Source of the DNA: Coniferiporia sulphurascens
Lineage: Eukaryota > Basidiomycota > Agaricomycetes > Hymenochaetales > Hymenochaetaceae
Assembly: GCA_002794785.1 (NCBI GenBank)
Contig: NBBA01000009.1
Coordinates: forward strand, 1,674,001 to 1,738,000
Length of the DNA stretch: 64,000 bases
Reading direction: 5' to 3'
The translations under genes and the position numbers were made by a program. Each line of letters begins with the position of its first letter. Position 1 is the first letter of the stretch. Below, one piece after another: positions 10,563-21,300 of this stretch. The notes beneath the pieces are model-generated. The model did no database searches and was not told the origin of the DNA. It saw only the letters and a program-made list of their open reading frames with translations.

Positions 10563-12479
10563 ATGTTTGACGGTGCTCTATCGCCACCAAACAGGAGTCC
10601 AGATGAGTATGCTGGTCCCCCTCTACTGTCTGTGCTTCCCGGGTTTCCGTCGCGTAGCGGGTCGCCGCTGCCACGGCCTGGGGGCGGTCCAGCACCCAAT
10701 GGCAGTGGCAATGGCCAAGACTTGCTCGAGGAGCTTAGGCAAGCGAAGAGGGAAATCGAACTGCTCAAGTCCATGGTATACTTCGGCTTTATTCTTCAAG
10801 TTTGCGTGCTCTTCATCATCTATACTTATCAGGACCCTTTCCGTGCGGCGGAGATGGCAATCGAGCTGCAAGTGGAGAAAATGCGTGCTGCAGATGCAAC
10901 AAGCGCGCGTGATTCGGCTGTCCAGCGCCTTGCTTCTGCGTATGATTCCATCAAAGAAAAGGCGCTTATCATAGGCCGCCTTCAAAACGAGAAATCCGAG
11001 CTCGAAGATCGTCTAACGGGTTTCGACGGTCGTGTGAAGGAGGCCGCAGACCAAGCTAGGGTGGAGGAAAGAAGAGTTTTGGAGGACGAAATGCGCCGTC
11101 TGCGCGATGTTATACGACAGCTAAAGGAGAATGTCGAAGAGCAGAAACACGAGCCTCTCAAGTCAACGCCACCGCTATCAGCAGAGGTCGCCAGTGCTAA
11201 AGCTTTTTTCTCCGATACAGACAGTTCGTCCTCATTCTTAGCTGCCAATAAAGAAAACGGGAATATAGAAAAAGCAAGGGTCTCTGTTATTATATATATT
11301 CTTATGTTGATCGACTCCGCAGGCCGTTCGGTCGATCTCAAACGACATTGATCATCTTGTCATAGGACCCAGGCCTCATTCAGTATCGGCTTTCCGTGGT
11401 ACTAACTCTAGCGTTGCCGCGCCCACATTTCTTAAGCTTTCCGATAATTATGACTCCCAAGAAGTGAGATGCGTCGTCTAGAGAGACGCCCCCCTCCCTC
11501 ACAATTTTTTTTATAGCTATGTGCAAAATCCAACGATCCAGCGGACATGGCCCGGGTCAGGAATTCGGTCTTGGCCTTTCTGCCGACGCCTTCTGGTATC
11601 CCGGAAGAAGCTCTCAAGCCCATCATGATTCCGGCACCTTTCACAATTCATGAATTTCTCGGTAACACTACAGGGGTGCGTATGCGGATCTTCGTAGCCC
11701 ATGCACGTTATAACCTGAATCCTGGGTACAGTCACTCAGGAATAGGTTGGAATATTTTTTCATGTATTTCTTTTATTTTTTACTGACACAAATTAGTCTT
11801 ACTGGCTACCGTGTTTTTCACGATAAGACGACCAGATGGAGCCCAGATCGTGACGAGCATGGTTATTTCCTTACACCGCTCTACAAATGCACGACCAAGG
11901 CGCGCGTCCCAACCGCCCATTCTTGGAACGAAGTTGACCCCAGAGGTCGGATGACGAAGCCGACAGGTAGACCGTTGCCTCCACTGTATATCCGCCTTAT
12001 TCATTGGTGTGCTACAGAATGTTTTTATAGTAAAGAAGGAAAGTGGTACTACGCTGGGAAATATATCGCCATACACCTTGATGACTTGAGCACGAGAGAA
12101 TGGGTGGCACTCGACCCGGAGGTAATTCCCTCTAATTTAAGTCATAAGACTCACGATTTGACATTCCTTGTAGGCCTCCTCGATGCTGATCAAAGATACT
12201 CTTTCTGGGCGCAAAAATACTTCGCCAAATGTTCATTACGAGGTCTCGCAACTGTACACCGCCGGCGCGCTCAAGATCGCATGCGTCGGGCTGCAATGTG
12301 TTGGTTTTAACTCTGGGCTCTATCATACAATTATGGAACAGGCGGCGAAGTGCCAACAAAGTGGTCGCTGGAAGGTTGGCTGGGGCCATGCGGACTTCTC
12401 AGCGACCGACAGTTCTGACAGCATCAATGGCAACAGCAGCGGCAATGACTGTCCCTCAACACTCTTCAATTTCATGTAA
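10563..12479 (+). CDS. Coiled-coil protein with conserved C-terminal domain (DUF6697-like?)
   Basis: Seven exons: 10563-10775, 10833-11279, 11323-11463, 11517-11725, 11797-11966, 12018-12121 and 12174-12479. They total 1590 nt, 529 aa, all in frame. The N-terminus is Pro/Gly/Ser-rich. From about residue 50 to 200 there is a heptad-rich, charged coiled coil (LLEELRQAKREIELLKSM .. SELEDRLTGFDGRV). The C-terminal ~270 residues form a compact aromatic/Cys domain with KWYYAGKYIAIHLDDL and KIACVGLQCVGFNSGLY, which recalls the basidiomycete DUF6697 domain. I recognise that only by general pattern. Intron 2 (43 bp) is unusually short, and intron 5 (51 bp, GTAGAC) could be retained in frame. The start at 10563 is chosen because upstream DNA is duplicated intergenic sequence. 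Confidence 0.75.
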
Positions 12480-14312
12480 CGTGCTTCCTTGCTCTGTTCG
12501 ACTTGTCATTGTTGCTGCGTTCTCCTTCTCGACTCTGGTCCTTCAAAAACCAAAATGCGCTATACCCCCAAGTAATCGAAGGAAAAACGGATACCCTTTC
12601 CGATTGAAATTAATCTCATGCGACACAAAATGGATGGAACTGACACCTCCGGCTCTCAAACGTTATTCACGCAACTGCATTCTGTCTGTGTCTGCCGGGC
12701 TCCTGGTCTTACCTGTGTCGACATATGTATACCGTCTTCAATTTTCTCGGCCAGTCGTCATATACCCAAAAATGCGCTAATTTACTCCCGTAGCCCTACA
12801 CGATGGTCAATAACGCAATTTGCGACTTTGTACATACTTATAAACCCCGAAGCTATATGAATAAATTCACTGCCCTTTGCGCACGGAGAATCTTGCTGTG
12901 CTTTACTAGTTTTGTTGACCCTCGATGCTTGCAGGAAACCGAAGAGAACAGAAGCTTGCCCGAAGAAGAACCGATTTCTAGTTTCCGCGCTGTTGCAGGA
13001 CAAATAGTTACTTGGTGCAACACCCAAAGTAAGTCATAAATACAGATGGGAACTGAGAAGCTCAAGACCATGTCCAGAAATTTCCAAAAAGGGGAAATAG
13101 ACCCAGCTGACCCACACAGTGAGGCGAGGGACGGGCTGCGATCCGGGCTCCGTTGGGCTGTATGTGGACTGGGGAAGTAGGAGAAGCGAAATGCTTACTA
13201 GGAGAAGGACGAAAAGGACGTTTTTGTTTGCCGATGTCATGCGCATGTAGATGCTGTGAAAAGGGACCATGAGGAGAGGCCTTTTTGCGCACGCGGTGGG
13301 GGGTAAATTAGTAGGTGTATTTGGTCGACGCGAAGGGAAGATTGTAACCTGCGCTTGGTTGGGAGGCGGCAGTGTAAGCTTCGCCAACTAGCGACAGCCT
13401 ACAGGTGGAGCTATTCTGGACCTGCTGCTGCCTCGCGCTGCCTGATTGCGCGACGACTGGGCCGGCTGGATACGGGGGTGTACAGCTTCTGCAAACAGCT
13501 CAGGAAGCGAAGCAAGTGCAGGTCGTCGTCTGATACACTAATGTTGGGTACGCAGGCTTTATCCAGGGGCCGAAGGCGAGTCGGCTAAGAGGTAATTGCG
13601 ACGGAACGAAAACTGAGCTGTGCTGTACTAGTATCGTGGAAGAAGATAACCAGCGTGCCGGTTCTGTCGGATCGTAAGGTAGCTGAACTTGCAGTGAACA
13701 GCGTATGTGCTCCTCAATACCCGTGCATTTCGCATCCTTTAGTCTGCGCCCATGATTGGATCACTCTTCATTTGTGCCAGAAACCACCCGCTGACGGCTC
13801 GGCGACGACTCTGAGTCGGGCCCGGGGATGGTGCGTGTGACCACCGAAATTAGCAACTTGAAGCAAATAAATAAAAGCGAGAACAAAGGACACAGATAGA
13901 AATGGACTGCGGACAAACCAGCTATTACTGGACCTCTTTGTTCTTAATAAAACGTTAGCTGCGTGCACGGGTAAGCATGCGGAAAGGAGTCGCTGCAGTC
14001 GTTGCAATGCACAGGTAGTGGTAACTAAGCGCTGTGCTATTGATATATAGACGCTGTGCCGATCCCCGACCGGCCAATTGGCGCGCGCTATCCGGGGCAT
14101 CCGGCCCACTGAGATGTTTCCCCTTTCTATTACAGCGAGTATCGGCTATTTGAGAGGCCTAGTCGAGCTTGTGGTGGCTTTGTGGTTGGCCCCAGAGGCT
14201 ATGCAGAACGAGGAAAGGATATTAAGGAGGGAAGTTAAGACACTCTCCGCTTCATTTCACAACACATACCTCCGATACAACTTCACTTTCTAAATTTCTG
14301 CATCATTTCCCA
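12480..14312. other. Intergenic, no gene supported
   Basis: A 1.8-kb gap. A minus-strand frame at 13034-13387 encodes one hydrophobic stretch (VLFVLLLVSISLLLL) but lacks any further support. No tRNA or rRNA signature seen. The right end holds the promoter of the SPFH gene. Confidence 0.4.
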
Positions 14313-16687
14313 ATGAGCTCATCTGATAACGCGACTACTGTCTACGAGGGGCACTCCTACTATTCAGAGAAGGATGTTGACCTTCCTGTGGTTAGTGGAA
14401 AGCCGAAGGCTCGCGCCTCCAAGACGCGGAACAGTTCGAAGAAGGTCCCCACTGCGAACACCACGTTCTTGACGCTGGAAAACCCCAACATCGAGGACAG
14501 ACTGTTCTTCGTCAGCATCGGCAGCGATGGCGTCCTTCCCGCTCTCAAAAAACTCAACGAGCAACTCATGGCTGTGAGCGATGGAACGGGATCGCGATTT
14601 TCATAGACGTTGACACTTGCGTTTTCTCAGGCTGGCCGAGAGAAAATTCTTTCATCGAAGGTGCGTTTCCCCCCAACGTGCCATCTGCGTGTTTGCTGAT
14701 TTATCTCTTGCCTGAAGGCACCGACGGACTGGATCGGCAAACAGGTGGCCCCGGGCGAACTTGGATTAATCAATCACGGGGGTTTGCCAAAGCTAATAAC
14801 TAAGCCTGGACGTTACCCTGGGTTTCCCTTCCGGAATTGGTGGGCTAGGAACTGGAGGGGTTCGCAAGGATGTGAGTAAGCTCTCCGAATACCTTCTTTC
14901 TTCCTCCTATTTTACCCCCATCCCTACCCTTTCACTTGTCACTGATGATTATGAATCGTGCTGATTATTTTCGTCCCGTGCGTCCCTGTAATAGTATCGG
15001 ACACAGTCATCGACTTCCTTGGCTTGACCATAGTGCAAGTCTCCCAGAACCAGGCAGCCGTGATTAGTGATCCGAACAACTCGATCATGGTCATAAAGAA
15101 CGGCGGGTTCGCGGCGCTCTCGGTAGAAGGCTCCTACAAGGTGCTTGCCGTCGTCGATCAGACTCATCTCACAAACGAGGTGAAAGACCGTGTGACCCGT
15201 GCGACTCTCGGCTGGACGCAGGAGGTGAAGATGAAAAGCAGGACTGGCGTGAATTTGGTGCAGGAATACGTCGTTGCGCTCTTGTGAGTGTTACAAGGTG
15301 CCAATATGTCGTCATAGGACACTGAATTTATCCCCCCTATTCAGCCTCAACATCCCTGCGAACAATTGCGCGATTCTCCAGAAGGGAAATGATCTAGAGC
15401 TCCTCCCCGCAGGTCAGCATTACATTACCAACCCTAATGTAACCCTCCGCGGCCTCTTTGCGCTCGGCGAAAACCAAATTGAGATGCCTACGAAAGACAT
15501 GTAAGAGTCTCTTTGTCCTAGATGCTTCGAATTTATATTTATCCTCTATAGCTTTACTCGCGACCAAGTACCCGTTAGCCTGACGATTTACCTGAAATGG
15601 CAGCTCGTAGAGCCGATGAAGGTTAGTGCTCCTTCTTATTATGTTTATTTTGTTCCTCAGCTGACGTTGATTTGAACAAAGCTCGCAACGCACGGATACA
15701 GCACCCCGTACAGCGCACTAAAGTAATTACATTAGACCTTCTTTAGTCTTTCTCCTGACTTAACTGTTCATTTAAGGGACAAGACACAGTCCATCCTCGC
15801 ACAGATTGTTGCACACTGTGAGTTCTTTTGATAGAATACTTTTACCTGACTAACGGTCTTGTCAGTGGACTACTCTTCGATGGCGAAGCAAAGGTCTATC
15901 GGATCAGACAACATGGACGATGGCGAGGATACATCGTCTGCATTTATAGACGCATTACGCACCAGAGCAATGGACGATCTACACGTTGCGGCTCTCGAGT
16001 ACGGCATCATTTTGAAAGATCTGGGTACGTAATAGGATTTTATATTAGATCTATGGATTGTCGATTAATGTTTTGAAAAGCTGTAATTGATAGACAGTTT
16101 AAGGGCGAGATTGCGTCGACCATGGATAAGCTTACGACGAGAGCCCTCCAAGCGCAAGTTGAGGCAGCGGTACGTGCGGTCTATCTGCTCGTTACTCGTC
16201 TTCGCTCACACATTCCCGCTTCCACAGAACGTGGACCGCGAAAACAGCAACAAAGTCAAACAGGAAGAAGGTGCCCTTGCTGTACAGAAGATAAAAGCTC
16301 AGGCTCGTAATGTCAGTAACCGCTTACCGTCTTTAGGCTTTGTTACGGAATCTCACTTCTTCACAGACACAAGCCGATGCCGATGCATACCAAGTAATCG
16401 CCGCCGCGCGCGCAGCAGCCAAGTCCACGCAGATCGCCGCGGAAGCACAGGCGGAGGCGACTCGTGTGGCCGCGCGTGCAGAGGCTGACGCCGTGCGCGC
16501 CAAAGCACGGGCGGACGCGGAGGTTCTCGATGCGTTCGCGCGCGAGATGCAGCTCCGTCGTGTGGACGTACAACGTGTCGCAGCATATGGAAATCGGACG
16601 GTTTTTGTCCCGACAAGCGGTTCTGCTAGTAATGCTGGAGACGCGATAGCGACGGGCTTCGCAGCGAGGCTCGGTGCTGAGCTGTGA
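14313..16687 (+). CDS. SPFH/Band-7 (prohibitin homology) domain protein
   Basis: Twelve exons: 14313-14573, 14631-14660, 14718-14871, 14995-15283, 15345-15500, 15552-15621, 15682-15722, 15777-15817, 15866-16024, 16081-16169, 16228-16311 and 16367-16687. They total 1695 nt, 564 aa, with every junction in frame. The Band-7 core contains VSQNQAAVISDPNN, YVVALFLNIPANNCAIL and DQVPVSLTIYLKWQLVEP. It ends in the stomatin-like DLAVIDRQFKGEIASTMDK, followed by an Ala/Glu/Arg-rich helix (AAAKSTQIAAEAQAEATRVA), typical of oligomer-forming SPFH proteins. Such proteins organise membrane microdomains; this one lacks a clear N-terminal TM helix, so attachment may be peripheral. A 30-nt exon (14631-14660) encodes AGREKILSSK. 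Confidence 0.9.
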
Positions 16688-17293
16688 ATTGGGCGGTGAT
16701 GGTGTTTCCATTTCCTCGGTTTCCAAGCAGCTTTAAGAAACTGTTTATACCCGCGCTTCATTTATACCCATAAAATTTATGAATTCATGCCGTTTTAAGA
16801 GATGTATTTGAGGGAGATTGTATATCTGTTGACACGGCCGATTCCTTGAATTGCACAATAGCAACTCGAGAACTACTCCGAAAACGTATGGCAGTGCTGT
16901 CTATGAAAAGAAGAACATTATTTTTTGATGCTGTGCTCGTATTTCAGCGTCGTCGCTTCCGCACCGCCACTTTTTTGTTCCTTCTTTTTCCACTGTAAGT
17001 TCTTTTAGACTTCCTTCTTATGGCTCTCTTACAGACTTTATGTGAAACAATTTGAAATAAATGCTGATTCAGTCTGATAATGCTAGGAACCATCTCCCCT
17101 GCATCGCTCAGTGACTGAGCTGCCATTGGCACTGTTAGAAAGCTATGTTGATACAGGAGTAAAATCTTTTCGATAACGAAGGACAGACCGTCTGGATTAC
17201 TGTTGGGTTGAGATTAAATAAACAAAAAGGGTGAGTAGCTTACTGTTTAGCGATTAATTTGACAAGCCATTAATTAGTCTTGTGGCTAGTGGC
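16688..17293. other. Intergenic
   Basis: 3' flank of the SPFH gene and spacer up to the retroposed insertion. No gene or RNA signal seen. Confidence 0.4.
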
Positions 17294-17307
17294 AAGTACG
17301 TACACTT
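17294..17307. repeat. Target-site duplication, left copy
   Basis: AAGTACGTACACTT, exactly repeated at 18148-18161 immediately after a poly(A) run. The first two A bases of the right copy overlap the tail, so the true length is 12-14 bp. Confidence 0.8.
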
Positions 17308-18149
17308 CACAGCCACCCCTTGACCTCTAACCACCATCATCTCACCCAGCGCACATCCACCCGCACCACCCCTAAACTCCCTGGGTTAACCACCCACACC
17401 AGTCTCCCTCACAGTAGACATCCGTCGAGCTGTTTTTTCGGCCTTGTTCATCATTCCACTCCCCTTTCCCCCCATCCCCCCATGCCCCCTTCTATTCCTT
17501 CACCTCCCGGTGCCAAACTTCAAAACCAATACCACATATGAACCTTTCAACCTCGTCAACGAAAATCAGCACATATTAGAATGGGCCATACGCCAGTACA
17601 AACTACAGGTTATCAGCATTATTGACCAACCACACAATTCACGACATATCTTTCTCTACCGAGAACACCTCAACCTTTATGGCCCATGCATGGACTTAAC
17701 ATCAGTCCTCCTACAATTTGCAGTCAACCTCACACCTCATGGCAACCTGCCCCTAGCCTCATGCACACATGCCGCTCCAAGCGCTGTCACGTCACCCCTC
17801 TCAGAGTCACAAATCTCGGACATTAAACAATTCAAACCACACCCACCCACACATCACAAAAAATCGAGTAGTTTCTCCCACCTTACACATTCAGCATTAG
17901 CCATCATAGAATCCATAAAACCGCCACCCCCTCCTACACAATTTGTTCTTCCAATTCATATCCCACCTGACAAAATCATTTAGTTACTTCCGACCACAAA
18001 ACTTCCTACCCATCCATCGCCTTAAGCCCAGAAACTTTATACCTTGTTAATCTCCTCTGACACTACACTTCATATGGTCTCATATCCGCGTCTTTTACTA
18101 TGTAATGTAGCGGTATACAAATGCAGAATTTAAAAAAAAAAAAAAAAAA
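17308..18149 (+). mobile_element. Retroposed insertion with poly(A) tail (LINE-type mobilisation)
   Basis: An ~840-bp segment that is very poor in G on the plus strand, ends in 18 consecutive A bases (18132-18149) and is framed by a perfect 14-bp duplication. This is the classic trace of target-primed reverse transcription of a polyadenylated RNA. It contains one open frame (17444-17983), no pol motifs and no introns. It could be a retroposed cellular transcript or the 3' piece of an unknown element. It sits about 150 bp upstream of the intersectin-like start codon. Confidence 0.75.
17444..17983 (+). CDS. Unrecognised open frame inside the retroposed insertion
   Basis: A 179-codon frame, intronless, followed by ~150 nt of possible 3' UTR and the poly(A) tail. 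The protein is Pro/His/Ser-rich, with segments such as HILEWAIRQYKLQVISIIDQ and DLTSVLLQFAVNL that look like folded protein. No family recognised. Strong depletion of G in the sense strand makes chance open frames likelier, so coding status is uncertain. Confidence 0.3.
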   Translation: MFIIPLPFPPIPPCPLLFLHLPVPNFKTNTTYEPFNLVNENQHILEWAIRQYKLQVISIIDQPHNSRHIFLYREHLNLYGPCMDLTSVLLQFAVNLTPHGNLPLASCTHAAPSAVTSPLSESQISDIKQFKPHPPTHHKKSSSFSHLTHSALAIIESIKPPPPPTQFVLPIHIPPDKII

Positions 18150-18161
18150 GTACGTACACTT
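18148..18161. repeat. Target-site duplication, right copy
   Basis: Matches 17294-17307. Joining the flanks at this 14-mer reconstructs a continuous pre-insertion site. Confidence 0.8.
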
Positions 18162-18308
18162 ACTTGCATGGATCGGCATGGGGCCGTGGGGATTTGTCAT
18201 CATTATGTCATCAATGAGTGATCTCCCCTTGACGTCCACTTTCGAGTCCAAGCACTTTGCGATCTCCCTCACTTTATCGACCTTTTCTCTGCGTTTTGTC
18301 GCGCGAAG

Positions 18309-21300
18309 ATGGCCCAGCCATGGGGCACTGGACAACCGGGATTCCAATATCCCATGCAGACGGGCTTCCAAGGTAACCCAGGTCAATTCCAGCCAGGGTT
18401 CGGGGGAGGGATCGCTCCGCAGCAAACTGGCTTTCCCGGCCAGCGACCACCTTTTCAGCAACCTCAGCAGACGGGATTTCAGCCGTTAGGCGGCTTACAG
18501 CCTCAGCAGACGGGTTTCCAGCAAGGAGGAGGCGGATACCAGCAACAGGTGCCCCCCGTACCACCTCTACCGGGGAACTTTGGAGGGTCCGGTTTTGGAC
18601 AGGCGAACCCGCCCGGCGGATTTCCCGGCGGCCAACAGCAACAGTATCGCGCCCCACCACCTCCGCCGCCGCCTCAGCGTGGCTTCTTGAGTCCGTCGCC
18701 CGCATTTGGCGGGGGCGGGTCCGCTCTTGCGCCACAGGTTACTGGTTTCCCGGGTGCCGCGCCTCTCGTCCCTCAGGTCACTGGATATGTCGACCCGCGT
18801 TTACAGATGATGTCTAGCACATTCATGCCCGCGAACCCGTCCATGCCGTACGCGGGCGGCGTGCCGCAGTTTGCGAACACCCAACCTGGCGGCTCACTTC
18901 AACAGTCCATCCAGCAGTATAACCAGCAGTCGACCACCCCGCGGGTAGCCTGGGCACTTACCAAGGCAGAAAAGAAAAATTACGACCAGATCTTCCGTGC
19001 ATGGGATGCACAGAGCACTGGGTTTATCAGTGGTCAGATGGCGCTGGAGGTCTTTGGTCAAAGCGGTTTGGATAAGAATGAGCTCGCAAAAATTTGGTAC
19101 GCCTTTCGCCTCAATAAGCTTGGACTCGCTTTTACTTATGCTAAAACAGGGCTCTTGCCGATGCTGACAATCGAGGCAAGCTCAATCTGGCCGAATTTCA
19201 CGTTGCGATGGGTCTGATTTACCGAAGTAAGCGTCATGCTAGCTGGTATTGTATTTCGTATCTAACGAGGTATAGGGCTGAACGGAGTGGATATCCCTGA
19301 CCAACTCCCGCCGGAGTTGGTCCCGCCCTCTTCGCGTGATCTTGATACCTCGGTTAATCTCTTGAAAGACATCCTAAGGCACGACACGTCACGGGCATCT
19401 TCAGCAAGCAGTGGTGGCGATGCGGTCTCTCGTCAGAAAGTGCGCTCGTTCAATGATTCATCTCAGACTGGAGCAGGAGGACGCAAAGATGCGACAGTCT
19501 ATAAATACAAGGACGATGGTGAATCGGGAGAGTACTACCAGAGCCGCTCGCGGCATATCGACCGCCGGAATGTGCGTGTTGGAAATGAGTCTCCCAGCGA
19601 GGACCTGGAGAGTATGAAGAGACAACTGGAAAACACCGCGAAGATGCTTGATCAGAGTACAGAAGAGAACGCTAATCGCACGCGCGAAGATGAGGAGCTT
19701 GAGCGAGAGATGGAAGACCTGCGCTACCGCATAAAGCGTATACAGGAGGACCTCGAGTACGTTTCGCGCGGGCCGCGTAGTACAGCTAAGGATGAGGAGC
19801 GCCGGAAGCTCGAGCGCGATCTGCTGCATTTGATGCACGAACGCATTCCTGAGGTGGAAAAGAAACAGGAAGAACGGCAGCGGCGACGTGAGCGCGAAAA
19901 AAGGGAGTGGCAGCGTGAAAGAGACAGGAGGAATGATCGCTTTGGTCGATATGACGAACGAAGTTATGATCGGGACCGCGACGAAAGTGGATTCACAAGA
20001 GGAACCTACGATCGCGACCGTGACCGCGACTACGACAGGGACAGAGACTACGGACGTGATTATGATCGCGATAGCGGACGCGACCGCGATTATGGAAGGG
20101 AGAGAGACAGAGACTTCGGTAGGGATAGGGATAGGCCATATGGACGCGACCGGGACCGTGATCGGGACCGTCCACGCACCCCACCAGCCGCAGCGCGTTC
20201 TCCGCCTCCGGCTCCTCCCCTTGCACCTGCCCCTGTAGCTGCTGCTCCGCCACCTGCACCTAAGCCGTCCGCGTCCCCTGCACCGAACATGCGGAACATG
20301 TCCAAGGAGGAACGAGAGGCGTTTATCCGCGAGCAAGCACAGCGCCGGCTGCAGGAGCGCATGCGGGCGCTCGGCGTGACAACTCCCGGACCCTCGGCTG
20401 CGGGACCTGCATCACCGTCTGTTGACACTACTGTTGAGGACCGTCTTGCTCGCGAAAGGAAGGAGGCGGAGGAAAAGGCATTACAAGCAGAAAAGGCTGC
20501 TGAAGAACGGGAGCGCTCAAGAAAAGAGAGGGTGGAAAGTGAAAAGGCTCTGAAAGAAGGGAGGGCTGTGACCCCCAGTCCGGCAGCTCCGGTAGCGCCC
20601 GTTGCTGCTGCCTCTGTACCCTCCCCAGCTGCTACGAAACCGCCGCCGCCACCAGTACTGCCACAAAAGCGTGCTCCAGCACCCCCTCCTCCTATGAAGA
20701 GGGGCCAGGCTCCTCGCTTGTCTGTCTCATCTCCAGCTCCCCCACCACCTGCTCCTCCTGCCCCTCAAGTAGCACGACCTCCGCCAGCTCCGATACCGGA
20801 GCCTGAGGTTGACCCCGAGGAGGAGATGTTGCGTGAGCGGGAAGAGCGTCTCAGGAAGCAACGTGAAGCTCGCGCGGAACGTCTTCGACAACTGGAGCAG
20901 GAGGAAGAGGAAGCGCGCCGCGCAGAGGAGGAAGAAATGAATCGCAGGAGGGAACGTCTAGCGGCTGCGTCCAGACAGAGTTCAGCGCCGAGCACACCTG
21001 TCGTACCTCCTGTACAGACGCAGGCGCCCCCGCCTCCGCCACCCCCAGCGCCACCCGCCCCGGCTGTAGTGAGCCCTGAAATTCCTTCAATACCAATTAC
21101 TACTCCCTCTGCTAGCGAAAAGTCTAGTACGAATCCATTCAGCAAACTTATGAGTCAGGGACAGAGTGCAACTACCACCCCAGCGACTCCCTCCAGTGGC
21201 GGAACTAACCCTTTCTTCAGGCCCCCCCAGCCTTCCGCTGTCCCTGCGGCTCCCGCGGTTCCCGCGCTGTCTCCACCGTCCTCGATGAGTCCTGCACCTC

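Noticed and set aside
13034..13387. 117-codon minus frame with a hydrophobic segment
   Set aside because: Single TM-like stretch only; no homologous copy, no clear splice structure, no recognised family.
19458..20428. Long minus-strand frames opposite the intersectin-like gene
   Set aside because: Shadows of the Arg/Asp- and Pro-rich coding repeats on the plus strand; no domain, no splice support.
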